Made by a program: the position numbers and the translations under genes. A model generated the notes under the pieces. The model was given only the letters and a program-made list of their open reading frames with translations, was not told where the DNA came from and ran no database searches. 64,000 nucleotides of DNA from Isoetes taiwanensis (lineage: Eukaryota; Streptophyta; Lycopodiopsida; Isoetales; Isoetaceae): contig JAJEKV010000014.1 of NCBI GenBank assembly GCA_021234155.1, positions 20,041,513 through 20,105,512 of the forward strand, in the 5' to 3' direction. Positions 1 to 10,785 of the stretch are shown piece after piece; the first letter of the stretch is position 1; each line of letters opens with the position of its first letter.

Positions 1-754
1 GCGCACGAGGCACATAATGCGACTTAAAGGCTTTGGCAAACTTCTTAAACTTGCACCTGCTTCTATCCAGATGCTTGGCTCTAGCATAGCCCTTCCACCA
101 AATACGGGCAGCTCCTGTAAGGTTTGTGGTGGCAACCTTTCCTGTATCCTTTTCTGTCATGCCATAAGATTTCCCAAATTCTTTCATCTCGTCCAGCCAG
201 GACTCTGCATTCAGTCCGCCCCTAGATTTCCCATCAAACTGGGCCAGTTTCCTATTCTTCCATATACTCGTTATGGCGGTATCAACCGTTTTGCGGTATT
301 CCTTATCCCGGCGCTTTGCATGGTCACCCGCTGATACCGACGACTCAGAAGACACAGAAGTGGCTGATTGTGAGGAGGTGGCGCTATCCTTAGAGGAACT
401 CCGACGACGTTTAGAACGAGGTCCCCTCTGTGCAGGTACAGGGCTGGTTTCAGGTGGAGATGGCTGCTGTGTAGGTGGACTTGGCGGTGGCGGAGGTAAC
501 TCCGGTCCGTCTTCTTGTATATGCTGGGGTGGATTGGCATGCAACACATACGCTTGCAACTCACCTAATTGCCTCTTCATTAGCATAAGTTCCTGTTCAG
601 GTGTTAGTCTATTGGCATTTGAGGGCGTCTGCCAAGCGGCGTTGCGTTGGGCTAATAATAAGGAGATTGCCTCCTTAATGCATAGAAGATTTGCCACAGG
701 TGGTCGTTGGCGTCCTCGAAAGCTTCGTGCCTTGACATGTCCCAATAGTCCCAT
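1..754 (-). CDS. LTR-retrotransposon Gag, partial at left edge
   Basis: The reverse strand is open from a Met codon at 752-754 to the window edge, about 250 codons without a stop. The N-terminal half is low-complexity: a proline run near 430-500, then a basic RRRSSSK cluster, then a serine-rich stretch. The part encoded by about 1-260 reads as a Gag capsid domain of the retrotransposon-gag family: FDGKSRGGLNAESWLDEMKE, then LTGAARIWWKGYA and KKFAKAFKSHY. These match the family pattern of an F-G start, a WL-E-M-F helix and an A--WW core. Gag forms the particle that packages element RNA. An in-frame stop just upstream (about 782) fixes this Met as the first available start. The C terminus, any zinc knuckle and pol lie outside the window. 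Confidence 0.8.
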   Translation of the reverse strand, partial: MGLLGHVKARSFRGRQRPPVANLLCIKEAISLLLAQRNAAWQTPSNANRLTPEQELMLMKRQLGELQAYVLHANPPQHIQEDGPELPPPPPSPPTQQPSPPETSPVPAQRGPRSKRRRSSSKDSATSSQSATSVSSESSVSAGDHAKRRDKEYRKTVDTAITSIWKNRKLAQFDGKSRGGLNAESWLDEMKEFGKSYGMTEKDTGKVATTNLTGAARIWWKGYARAKHLDRSRCKFKKFAKAFKSHYVPRA

Positions 755-1020
755 GTACGACGAAGAGTTTGCTTCAGGTCCTCATAGGCTCGTTCCCTGA
801 GAATGTTAACTATCTCCATGCCTTTGGCTGGATCGTAGGGCTCCCCTGGTGGCGCGGGTTCCATCTCGTAACCTTCGTCCCATTCCGGGTACTCCCCATA
901 CCTTTGACCATAGTCCTGGTCAGGCGGCCCGGGGTCATCCCTCCTTATCAGGTCCGTAATCCTATCCTCATATTCTTCGAGTGTTTCTTCTGTAAGACGA
1001 TAGAAATGAATATAGAACAT
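652..1020 (-). CDS. Small acidic ORF overlapping the Gag start
   Basis: This 122-residue frame begins MFYIHFYRLTEETLEEYEDR and is rich in Asp, Glu, Pro and Tyr in the middle, with a helix-like end (YEDLKQTLRRTWDYWDM). It overlaps the first 103 bases of Gag in another frame. It may be a leader ORF, a pre-Gag segment split from Gag by a one-base shift, or a degenerate N terminus of Gag. I do not recognise a family. Composition and biased codon use look coding rather than random. Confidence 0.4.
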   Translation of the reverse strand: MFYIHFYRLTEETLEEYEDRITDLIRRDDPGPPDQDYGQRYGEYPEWDEGYEMEPAPPGEPYDPAKGMEIVNILRERAYEDLKQTLRRTWDYWDMSRHEAFEDANDHLWQIFYALRRQSPYY

Positions 1021-1197
1021 TGAACAATTTCGTTATGCCCTAAACTTTAACAGATAGAAAACGCATCATGGAAGAGAACAATTTCAATTGTATTCATTGA
1101 GACAATAATCACAATTGATAAAGAGATGGTATATCATAACTATAGAATGGCTAGAAATTGCCAAATCAAAATTTCTACATGTATACGATACAATTAT

Positions 1198-1779
1198 TTA
1201 AGAGCTGGGTCCTCCCTCTTCATTTGTAGACCGAGGAGGTGGTGGCGGCGGTCGGTGTCGTAGCAGAGTCACCCCTTGGTCTACTGTGGCAGCCGCAATG
1301 GATGCAACCTCTGGCGGATAGGCAACAGCCAATGGGGCTGCCGTAAGGAGCTTCATGCTCATCCAGGGTGCAATGTCTTGCCCCAAGGCCGCCAGGGCAA
1401 GATCCCGTCGTACGATTACATAAGTGAACGTACGATAGGGAAGCTTCTTATGCCCGGCCAATGTGGAGAGGGCACGGAGGGTCCACCATGATGCTTCAGC
1501 CTCCGACCCTAAATCTCGGGCTATAAAAAGAACTTGCCCCTGTCGAAAAGCTGAAAGGAAGAAACGAGTAAGGTGGTTTCCCAATACCTTCCCTTGCGAG
1601 GTCTCTGACATGGCCACCTCCTTATCTAAGTCCATAAGGACTTCTTCTTCCTTAAGTTCCTGCTGCTCTTCCTTCAAATGAGCAGGATTATGGTATAGGT
1701 CCTCTCCCTCCTCATCCGAATCGGAAGGAACCTCAACCATGTTAATGTTTGGAACATGAGGTCCCATAGTCAAAGGCAT
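1198..1779 (-). CDS. Unrecognised 193-aa ORF upstream of Gag
   Basis: The ORF starts MPLTMGPHVPNINMVEV. An acidic and glutamate/lysine-rich segment (residues 17-60) follows. A compact, apparently globular domain comes next, with GNHLTRFFLSAFRQGQVLFI and ASWWTLRALSTLAG and LPYRTFTYVIVRRDLALAAL. The protein ends in a proline run. It lies between the H3-like sequence and Gag on the same strand, inside what looks like the 5' part of one retroelement. Coding-like sequence continues upstream to about 2598 with interruptions. I do not recognise the fold; an element-specific accessory protein is the simplest inference. Confidence 0.45.
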   Translation of the reverse strand: MPLTMGPHVPNINMVEVPSDSDEEGEDLYHNPAHLKEEQQELKEEEVLMDLDKEVAMSETSQGKVLGNHLTRFFLSAFRQGQVLFIARDLGSEAEASWWTLRALSTLAGHKKLPYRTFTYVIVRRDLALAALGQDIAPWMSMKLLTAAPLAVAYPPEVASIAAATVDQGVTLLRHRPPPPPPRSTNEEGGPSS

Positions 1780-2598
1780 CCCAAGTGAGGGTTGAGAGGC
1801 CGTTCCTCAGATCACCAGCCCCAAGCCGTAGCAAAGTCTCACTGGCTCTATGGTCTCCCTGGCAGAATCGAGTAGCTGCTGCGACCTCCGGGGAAGCTCA
1901 ATAGGGAGCTAAGTCGATGAAATCATCCATACAATACTCCCCTAGCTCATAAAGCACATGGTCCCACGCCGGGCGCTTTAAATCCGCCACCATGTGATAG
2001 GTCCGTGATGATATCATCCAAGAGAAGATATTCTTGCCCTTGGTGATAAATAGGCGGAAGGGCATCTAGCCCCCGACAAGCGTGCATCTTGCTCCCTCGC
2101 TGCGTGGTGGCATCTCCTCCGCCAATTGCTTCCAAACGCTAAGTCACCCATGCCTATATGCTCATCTTCTCCATCCCGGAAGATTTGTGGAGTTTGCCTT
2201 TTTCTCTGGGCAAAGTCTCATCCTCAACGTATTGATCCATGAGGATGGCTAGGCGGAAGGCAACCTCAAGATATTGCCGCCGATGATGCACAACAACGGG
2301 CGTGTGTTTGCCCCATCCGAAGCTTTCTTTCAAAGACATCATGCATGGGTGTCGCCCCCTAACATATCCCGGACTACCTCCCGCTCTAGATACAATTGGG
2401 GAGGATCCCAAGAGGGATACACAAAGGAAGCATCTCCTCCATGTAAAAGTCTAAGAACCCTAAGATAACTGGTGGGCCAAGATATTAGTGATGAGGTCTA
2501 GGCGCTGGCATAGCAAGGGCCGCAACAGGTCGAAGGGCACTTGCGGATCCCAATGCTCTCCGTCTTGATACCATGCAAGAAGGTCGGTGGCTGCCATG
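1780..2598 (-). pseudogene. Interrupted coding sequence upstream of the 193-aa ORF
   Basis: Reverse-strand frames at 1947-2135 (MEAIGGGDATTQRGSKMHA...) and 2154-2411 (...RQYLEVAFRLAILMDQYVED...) plus a possible first Met at 2596-2598 (MAATDLLAWYQDGEHW) look like pieces of one protein broken by stops and shifts. They are collinear with the ORF at 1198-1779. Whether these breaks are mutations or consensus errors cannot be decided here. No family recognised. Confidence 0.3.
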
Positions 2599-2804
2599 GC
2601 GCTAGAAGGGAGGAGGAAGCAAGAAAAACAGATATGATAAATGAAATGAAACTTTGAAGATCCTTTTTAACCCTTTTTATTATGCTGACGTCAGCATTTT
2701 CGTATTTAATACAAAATAAAAGGTTCTTAATACAAAACAAAAAGTTTTTTTTTTTATTAGATCTCAAAAAAAATATTTACAATGTGGAAACTCAGCAAAA
2801 TATG

Positions 2805-3336
2805 CTAAGGACGCTCCCCCCGAATCCTGCGGGCGAGGGCTAAATCCTTAGGCATTATGGTGACCCTCTTTGCGTGGATCACGCAAAGGTTGGCGTCACC
2901 AAAGAGTGCCACCAGGTAGGCCTCCGCAGCCTCTTGGAGTGCCAAAATCGCAAATGTCTGGAAGCGGAGGTCGGTCTTGAACTCCTGGGCAATCTCCCGA
3001 ACCAACCTCGGAAAGGGGAGCTTCCGTGTCCAGGGTTGGGTCGACCAAATCCTTGCCTGATCTCCGGGGGCATGACGGTGCAGGGTGGGATTACGGTGGG
3101 GTTTCCTCTGTGGGGAGGGGTTTGAGGCTGACCCTCTTTTGCGGTACGTCCTTGGCCTTGGCAGCTGGTAGACGGGCGCATCCACCATCGGGCCGCCTCC
3201 ATTTGGGCTTCAGCGTTCTTCCCAAAGCCCCAGGCAGGTCTTTAGTTTTTCCTTGTATTGTTGCGGACTTAGACCCCGCGGACTTCCTCCGGTGCTTAGC
3301 GATTCGTGTGTTCCGTTGGGATTGGGCCCTGCCCAC
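2805..3336 (-). pseudogene. Histone H3-fold protein (H3 or CENH3-like), frame-broken
   Basis: The last 75 residues of the frame ending at 2805 follow the H3 histone fold throughout: [20 protein letters not shown], then [20 protein letters not shown], then [20 protein letters not shown] and a stop one position after the usual GER end. The alphaN region ([11 protein letters not shown], compare the H3 pattern PGTV-L-EIRK) sits in the neighbouring frame. It is entered by one extra base after the KPHR motif and left by one missing base before RKLPF, so the two shifts compensate. Upstream is a long basic tail (KHRRKSAGSKSATIQGKTKD), unlike the canonical H3 tail. Core length fits H3 with no loop-1 insertion typical of many CENH3s. 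It lies in the putative leader of the retroelement whose Gag is at 1-754, same strand. It could be a captured gene, an ordinary pseudogene, or a functional divergent H3 with sequencing errors. Confidence 0.8.
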
Positions 3337-4140
3337 TCCCGGATGCCCCTTCCCACATTATGGGTTCGGGCTGGTCTTGCAGGAGCCTTCTCCTCCTTCT
3401 CCCGTTCAATCCTCTCCCGCTCTTCCGGGAACTCGGGCTCTCTAGGTCTTCTTCACTTTGAGCATAATGTTACTTGCTATAACTACCTTGAGAAGAAGAA
3501 GTTCTTGGTACCGGTTGGTGTAGCTGCCGACTCATATCAAACGGATGGTTATTAAATAATCAATGCTGATATCGGGGATCTGCCCCCATATGAAACTGCA
3601 GGAATCTTCATCCCATCGGTATGGGGGAATCTCAATCGCCCTCGCTGCCTCCCTTCCCCGAGCCGCCGTAACAGCTCGCTCTATCTCCCCGGGCGGTCAT
3701 CCTCCCCGCCAAGTTTAGCGATGCGGTCGGCCTCATCCCTTATGTCCCTCCTGTGTGTCCCTCACATTCGGGAGGATAGAACTTAATCAAGCATCATGAC
3801 CAAGTCGGTTTTCTCGCCATGGTGTAAGGGAGTCGGGGAAGGTTCACGGGATCAAGAATGGCTCTGAGAAGTGGTAAATGGGATAGGGGATCCTATCATT
3901 GTTGTCAAACTCCGTTTACTAGCTCGTCTAGAAGTATGTCAATCAAAGCGTGGGCCGGTAGCCATATTCGAAGCGATCAAAGCATAAACCGGGCGATAGT
4001 AAGGTTAGTGGGGTGGGAGCACTCTTGGTGTTGGCCATGGCTTATGGCGCTAAGGTCTAGAAGAGCAGGCGGTAGGGCGCTTGCGGCTAGGAAAGCGGGA
4101 GGGAAGGCGCTAGGGTTGGCGACGAACTAGGGTGATGGAA
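3337..4140 (-). other. Fragmentary coding-like sequence upstream of the H3 fold
   Basis: Short reverse-strand stretches look coding (for example EPEFPEERERIEREKEEKAP near 3380-3440 and ARAIEIPPYRWDEDSCSFIW near 3590-3660) but are split by stops and frame changes. They could be the N-terminal extension of the H3-like protein or remains of another element ORF. No family recognised. Confidence 0.25.
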
Positions 4141-4317
4141 CAAGGTCGAGTCTGGTGGCTATGGCGGGCGTCGGATCCGGCGGGCGAAGGCGCGGAAGGC
4201 AAGGCGGAAATAAGAAAACTTTAACGGCCTGTTAACTTTTGAATTTTAAAATTTTTCTTATTAACTTTTTATTTCTTTATTAAAAAGATATTTATACGGC
4301 AGAAATACGCGGGACAT

Positions 4318-4531
4318 ACGGTCGGGCGCCGGCTGCATTCTACGCGCTCCCACCGCGACTGGGGGTCGATGAAAAGCAAGCGGCGCCCGGGTTGACTTTC
4401 GGGCCCGCGTTGACTCGCGACGGTACGGTCGGGCGCCGGCTGCATTTTTGGCTCTCCCACCTCGACTGCAAGGCAATAAAATTCAAGCGGCGCCCGAGTT
4501 GACTTTCAGGCCTTCCTTTGACCATTTCTTT
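4318..4531. repeat. Tandem duplication, period 107 bp
   Basis: The block starting acggtcgggcgccggctgca at 4318 recurs at 4425, and the inner motif gcggcgcccg at 4380 recurs at 4487, both 107 bp apart. Each copy carries GTTGACTTTC, with TTGAC cores as in W-box elements. The block lies upstream (minus sense) of the H3-like and Gag sequences. Confidence 0.8.
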
Positions 4532-4803
4532 GCCAGCGACGACTGTCCTAGGGCATTTGGGGTATGCCCGATCCAATAAAACCACTTTTCCCTTCATTTA
4601 CTACCTACAAAATTTTATAATTCTTCCAAACTTGGGGCCTCCAGTCGCCCTAACTTCTTTAAACCTACAATTTCTTACTTTAACCTAACACAAAGCCAAA
4701 CATCAAAGAGGATAACAACACACTAGATTAGCCTCCTCCTAACTAACGAACTACGAGTTAGGGTTTGGCCAGTGCTATGATTTCGAAAGCAACCAAATCA
4801 CAC

Positions 4804-5760
4804 GGGCTCGATACCACCGTGGACGCCCCGAATATATATATACGACCCCCGGCCGTATACATACGGGGACTTTCCCCTCCCATGGCGACCATCTCGCCAT
4901 GAGCAGGGCCCTCGGTCTGACCCGGGCCATCTACGTAGAGATGCTCGAGTGAAGGGCACAGAGGTATCATTCGGCCCACGCCTTCGATGGGCTCCTACGT
5001 CGTGGAAGCATGAATACAAGGGTTAGCACACATCATAAATCATATTTAAATCACCACCACGAAGGGTGGCACATCTATCCAAATACCAACGGCAAAGAAT
5101 ATGCATCTAAAACTAAGAAAACACCCCAAACCTCAGGTTCTACCCCGGCCGGACTCCAGTGAGGATCGACCGACACGGCTGGGCCTCGAGAGAGGCCAGT
5201 GCCGGAAGCCTTGGCATGGCGCTATCGGCATAGAACATCGGCTAGGGTTGTCCACTCCATCCGCCCCCGTGCACACTTTGCAGATGGGTCGATTCACGCT
5301 TATGGTTTCGCTTATAGCCTTCCTGAGACGCAGACTCAAGGTATCACCCTATTGAGCCTACCTGTGGTTCATGACGCCCGGCCCCGATGAGGCAGGTCGA
5401 GGGGAAGCGCCCCTTCCGTGATCACGGTGGTTCCATGGGTGAGCTAGAGAACGCGATGCCGCCTCAGCCCCCCCGCATCCGCACTCCAACTTACTCACCC
5501 TAAATCTACTCAAAGTGCAAGATGCTCCATACGGATCACACCTCTACACCCGTGGAGTGTCGGACCCATACCGGCCCTACGCGGACCGGCCATCAGGCCT
5601 AGCCCACTGTAGGGAGTCTCGTGAGCCTTTATGTTCGCGGCAAGACCCCACCCCCACTTCACCACCGGTCCCTTATCCGGTGCTAAGCCGCACCATAGCA
5701 TCTACTTAACCGGTGGTCTCTTGTACATGTGCCGCAACTAGTGGGAATATTACGGGGGCT
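4804..5760 (-). other. Possible PBS and 5' LTR of the Gag/H3 element
   Basis: On the minus strand TGGTATCGAGCCC (4804-4817) resembles the common plant Met-tRNA primer binding site TGGTATCAGAGCC with one base missing. If real, the 5' LTR lies at higher coordinates. The 900 bp beyond are GC-rich and contain no ORF I can support. No second LTR is in the window, so the assignment cannot be confirmed from this sequence. Confidence 0.25.
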
Positions 5761-6430
5761 CTATCTAGGAGCATACTATCATATTTGAGCTCAGAGGTCT
5801 CTACCCCCCTTTAAACCCCTCGTTTAATGGAAGCTACCAAATACTTCATAGATACATCAACCAATTCCTTAACAGAGCACCATTCATAATTGAAATGTAA
5901 TCCTACTTACCGTAGAGAAGGGTTAATTTCAACAAAGGCAATCAAAAAGAGAGTACTACAAGATTACTATCCTACAATTCACAAGCTAAACTACCACTAA
6001 CCCGCGTGTTTCGGGCCGGAACCGCTATCGTGGGGTGCTTCCATAGTGCCGCAAGTAGGGTGGCAAAATGCCTAGTGGTGGTTCAGTTGATTTTGGTGAG
6101 GTCTGCATGTCCTTGGGCGCCACAATTTGCTCCTTGGGGCCAACTGGGTTCGATATTGGCTGTTATGGGGGTGGTGATCCACCTAATTGGATCCAAATAG
6201 CAATCACCATGCTGGCCAATCGAGTTTGGCCAGGTGGCGCCTTCCTAAACCATAATTGGCTTAATTATTATTAATTTCCTTAATCATAGGTTATTATCCT
6301 TAATGATTTAATCAACATAGCTAAATAAATCCCTTTTAGGTCAACCCCCTAGGTTACCATACTCCATGGTGGCGTATCTATACTGGGTGACGTGTCCATG
6401 TATTCATACATATATCGTATAAATACTTGG
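5761..6430. other. No gene recognised
   Basis: This stretch holds no coding sequence I can support. A GGCCAA-rich passage near 6180-6240 resembles sequence near 20.3-20.6 kb and 21.6-21.7 kb, so it may be an old dispersed repeat. Confidence 0.3.
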
Positions 6431-8930
6431 AACGTCACACCCAGGGTCAGTGCATGCATGTCCCCTTGTTTCTCCCTCATGAATTCTTGCAATGCATCTA
6501 TATAGATTCCAAATAGCATAGATGATAGTGGACATTCCTGCTTTACCTTTGTGTCATAATCAATTGCTTATCCATCCTGTTCCATTTTAGCATAGACCCT
6601 CTGGTATAACCGCGAAATCAATCCTATCATACCTTCCGTGGCTTTGAGATCTATCAATCTTTGTAACAATTTCTCCCTCGGTACAGTGTCAAATGTTTTT
6701 TGAAGTCTACAAAACAACATATGATTTTCTTGTTTCTCGCCCTGGTCTGTTCTATTAATATCCTAAGTGTGACCAAGTGGTCCGTTGTTGAGTGATCTGG
6801 CCTAAACCCTACTTGCCCCTGAGCTCGCCATTTTTCTTCCTCCGCCCAGTGTTTTAGCTTACTATCCAGCACTTTTCCAAACCATTTTGCGAAAATAGAG
6901 CTGACCATTATTGTTCTGTAATTGCCTGGTTCATCCCTGTTACCTTCTTTGTGCAAAGGTATGATCCTGTTGTACTTCCATTTTTCTGGTAAGTCGGCGT
7001 GAATTACATTGTTAAAAATGTCCATGACTATTTCTACTATTAATGTATCCACACATTTCAACGTCTCCACTGTGAGGCCATATAGGTCAGCTGCTTTATT
7101 TTTTGATATCTTCTGTAGCATTCATGATTTCTTGTCTACTAAAACAGGGTGTTTGCCCTCCTTCTGGCACGATTATTGGTGCTTACCTTGTTTTATACAG
7201 TCGTTCTAGATATTGTTCCCAATCAATCCCCATCTGGTCACACGTTGCCTCTGTCCCTTTGTTCTATCCTGCTCCTTTGCTCTTCATTCCCGTCAAGAAT
7301 CGCTTCGGCTGTTTCTTTAATATCTCTATTAGATCCCATTGACATTGTAGCAGATTCCTATTTCCCTTTGCCTTTAGCAGTTTCAGGTATATCGATCTCT
7401 CTTTCCCATATTCTTCGGTTCCTTTTTTTTGTTTGACCTTTCTTTTCTGTTCCCTGCACTCCTCATCATACCACACGGACCGTTGAATGCCCAATTCTTT
7501 TTGTTTCTTCTCTTCTCGCCAAATGTCTCTTTGGCTGCTTGTACTAGCACTTCGTTGAGTCTGTTTCCGTTTTCTTCCGTGCCGTGTTTTTCCACCCCCC
7601 AGTTCTCCATTTGTCTTATCCTTTTCTGCCTTATTAGTATCTGGATTGGTCTATGGCTCTCCCTCTTCCCTATTGACCATTCTGAGAGTCTTATTTGTGA
7701 GATTTCCAATGCTGCCTTCTCGTTTACTATCACATAGCCTACTATGCCCTTACCATGCATGTGCTGGCTTATGAACTTACCTGAATTGGCCCCATCTCAT
7801 CAATCCATTTCCTATGACTACCCCTTTTGTAGTGCATATCTCTAACAACAGTTTCCCTTTGGCGTTCATATCCGCTTTGTCTTCTGTCGGCCTTTTCATT
7901 CAACTGCGCCCATTGTCCATCTCATTCATGCTCAAAACCTTTGTCTGTCCTTGCTTCGTCCTGCAGGTCCCCCACCAGAATCATGTGACCTTAGTCCTTC
8001 CATTTCATGATTACTTCCCCCAGGTCCAACAATTCCAACTTGTCACTGTTAAGTGGGTAATATGCAATTATCAATACAAGATCTTCGCCATTAACCAGTT
8101 TTATATTCATAAGAATATGTCTTTTATTAATATCCAATGTTAAAATTCGAGCCTTACAAGCTATATTATTTTTTATGTCACAGGCTAATCCCGCATTCCC
8201 TCTTCATGCCTTAAAATTTTTCTCTTTCCAGCATGTGAATAATTGGTATCCTTCCTCATCTGGTAGTCCCTTTGTCTCATGTTTCGATATTTTACTAGAC
8301 ATATTGTATCATATCCACGTGCTGCTTGTAGCCTCTCTCCATCATCCCACGGATATCCCGTACAGTTCCAGTACCATATACTTATCGCCGCCTCCCTTTG
8401 GGTGTTTCCTTGCTCTTTGGATGCAGTGGCTCCCCAATCAACTTCCTTGTTTGACCTCTCATTTTTGCAACTAATTACTGGCCCCTTCCTCCGTTTTGTT
8501 GTATCTGTCCTCTTCTGAGCTCTCCCCTTCTGTTTCCTCCTACTGTTTGCAATTGCTCCCAGGTGTTGCCATTATTTGTATTTCCATTACCTCTTGTGAG
8601 CTTTTGTCGCCTTCCTCCATCCCCCTCAATCTGACTGCCTCCGATCTCTTTGGGCTTTGCTCGTGCCCTAGAATCGGATTTTCCCTGATCCTTTTGAGTA
8701 GGAAGACCTTCCCGTTCCGGACTCCTTCCTGTATCCCTGCTTAATTCAGTTCCCTCGCTCGTGCTAGTTCCTTGTGCAACCCTTGTCGCTGCATCGCTAT
8801 TAGTGACTCTTGTACTTTGATCCCGTTTCTCAGCCTAGGGCCCATGCAGAGTATCCTTTTCTTCGCTGCCATGTCCCTGAGAGTCAAATTGATATGTCTG
8901 GCCCGAGCTCTCCACTGTCCAGCCCGCACT
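6430..8930 (-). mobile_element. Decayed L1-type LINE, first copy
   Basis: Minus-strand order is that of a LINE ORF2. An endonuclease remnant lies around 7760-8500 (ADMNAKGKLLLEICTTKGVV, compare DFNA-G---L-E-C). A linker at 7383-7760 follows, and then the reverse transcriptase begins at 7121. Its motifs include NKAADLYGLTVETLK, NYRTIMVSSIFAKWFGKVL, GFRPDHSTTDHL and FVDFKKHL (compare F-DF-KAFD). After a shift, CPLSSMLFGIYIDALQEF appears at about 6500-6560. The YADD block is missing, so the 3' end is truncated near 6430. A fragment at 8741-8929 may be the end of ORF1. Many stops and shifts: not functional. Confidence 0.8.
6654..7121 (-). pseudogene. LINE reverse transcriptase fragment (N-terminal motifs)
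   Basis: 155 residues open, covering RT motifs 0 to the start of motif A. The frame is lost just after FVDFKK, where the catalytic Asp of motif A is still visible. Members of this family copy LINE RNA into DNA by target-primed reverse transcription. The same strand carries the endonuclease remnant upstream. Confidence 0.8.
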
Positions 8931-10780
8931 GCTTTGACAATTATATTTCAGTGATCCTTGAACACTGTCTCCAATATCCCTTTGCATATATCACTGCCAA
9001 CACAATCATTTGCAAATATCATTGTCTCTCTCAATAGACAAAGTATAGTATGATGAAAGACGGACTAGCCCTCACAACACTCACTGAAACAACCATCTCT
9101 AGTTGGCCAAGAATGAGAGCACATAAGCGATGCCCATGTTTGAAAATTTTTAGGGCAGATATCAAAATCGTTTGGCCTCAACTCTAACATCAAATTATGA
9201 TTTCCAATAGAAGTGTCATCTATGATTAAGAAAAGAAGTAAAAATTTAACTTCCAAATGAGAACAAAAATGTTAGGCTCGAAGGGGGGTACCACCATATC
9301 TTCTATTTTTTCTAATTGTAGAATGATAAATATGCTATAGTTTGCAGCCTTTCACAAACAATCAAGGTTTAGAAACACATAAAGGAGATGATTCATTGTA
9401 ATTAAAAATGCTAGAATGATGGTAAGGTTAAACCATCTTCTTAACAGCCGATCCCCTCCACATGATAAATGCCATAAATGATGTTCTATGCTATCAGAAA
9501 GAGAAGGATCTGTGCCCAAGCCTTGTAACAGCCAATAGAGAAATGGCTACGCATGCAAATTAAGGATACATCACTTACTTTTAGAGTGCATTTATAATGA
9601 TGCCTTAGCTTATATATTAGAATTCACTTATAGTAGAGAGTTAAAAATTGAGTCTCGAGGCCTTTTCCAATAACAAAAGAGTTACTGATAAGAATGGCAA
9701 GTCATATGCAAATAGGCTAGATGTCCATTAGGAGTCCACTTCCATCCGCCTGTCATGAACCTATGCAAAAACAAGGAGAAACATGCAAGAAATATGCAGA
9801 CATACTCAAAGAATACGTTGGCACACTAAAAATACGTGACAGATCAGAGCAGAATGCAAGGCTTGAGCTAGAAGGCTCAAGGCTGGCGTTGAACCAAAAT
9901 GGTTTGACAAGAATGAGACAGGAATCTAGTCCAACAATTTGGATCACGCCACTCCAATGGACGAGATCGTGCCAAGTGTCGCGCATGCATTAGGTTCTAG
10001 AATATTCTAGAAGCTCATGCAGCTTTACATATGAAGAAGACGTAACGGGATTCTAGAACCTCAAGGAAACAGCTTTGCATATGAAGAAGACGTAAGGGAA
10101 TATCTTCAATAAGCATTGATAGTTCACTTGGCAAAGATGTGTAATTAGCAACATGATGGTTATGAGTTTGAGCCTAGTCTTGTGCAACTATCATTTTGCA
10201 TACGATCATATCTGTATATACAAGTATAATACCCTTATGGTTGTCGTACCATTCCCCTCCTATGACGCTGCCGAGTATTCAAAGCTGAGGCCGGAGTACT
10301 TGGGCCAAGGGGGCGTCACCTTGTGGAACCTGTCAAAGCCACGTGCATCAATGGGAGGGGGCAATTTTTTACCCTTTTCCATATGTATACTAGGGGTCAT
10401 AGGGGTTTTGGAATGTTCTTCTAGTTGTAAAACCATACGGAAAGGGGTTAAATTTGCCTATCAGAAACACGTATACTAGGGGTTTTTCGGTTACCCTATG
10501 CACGCAGGTGACATATCCCTTATAAAGAAGGTGGATCCCCAGATGGACTCTTGTTCCACGATGGACTTTTACATGTTCTAGATGTTGCTTCTAGTCTTCA
10601 GGTTCTCCAGGCTTGCCACGATTCACCTATAACCAGACACTTTAGAGTAGCCAAGACTCTTGAACTTATTAGTCGGGAGTATTTGTGATTTGGGCTCCAT
10701 CGCTCTGTCCAAGTTTTCATCTAATCCGGTGATATCTGCTGTCGAACGAAGGTTTAGCATTGCTAGAGGTGACTGTCAAT
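8931..10780. other. No gene recognised
   Basis: A 90-residue frame at 9721-9993 is hydrophilic and unrecognised and is probably not a gene. Near 10019-10115 a block containing catatgaagaagacgtaa is tandemly duplicated with a period near 60 bp. Nothing else supportable. Confidence 0.3.
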
Positions 10781-10785
10781 CCTAG

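Noticed and set aside
273-800. 175-codon plus-strand ORF, cysteine/glycine rich
   Set aside because: It lies opposite the Gag frame on minus, which carries clear Gag motifs; the plus frame has no family features.
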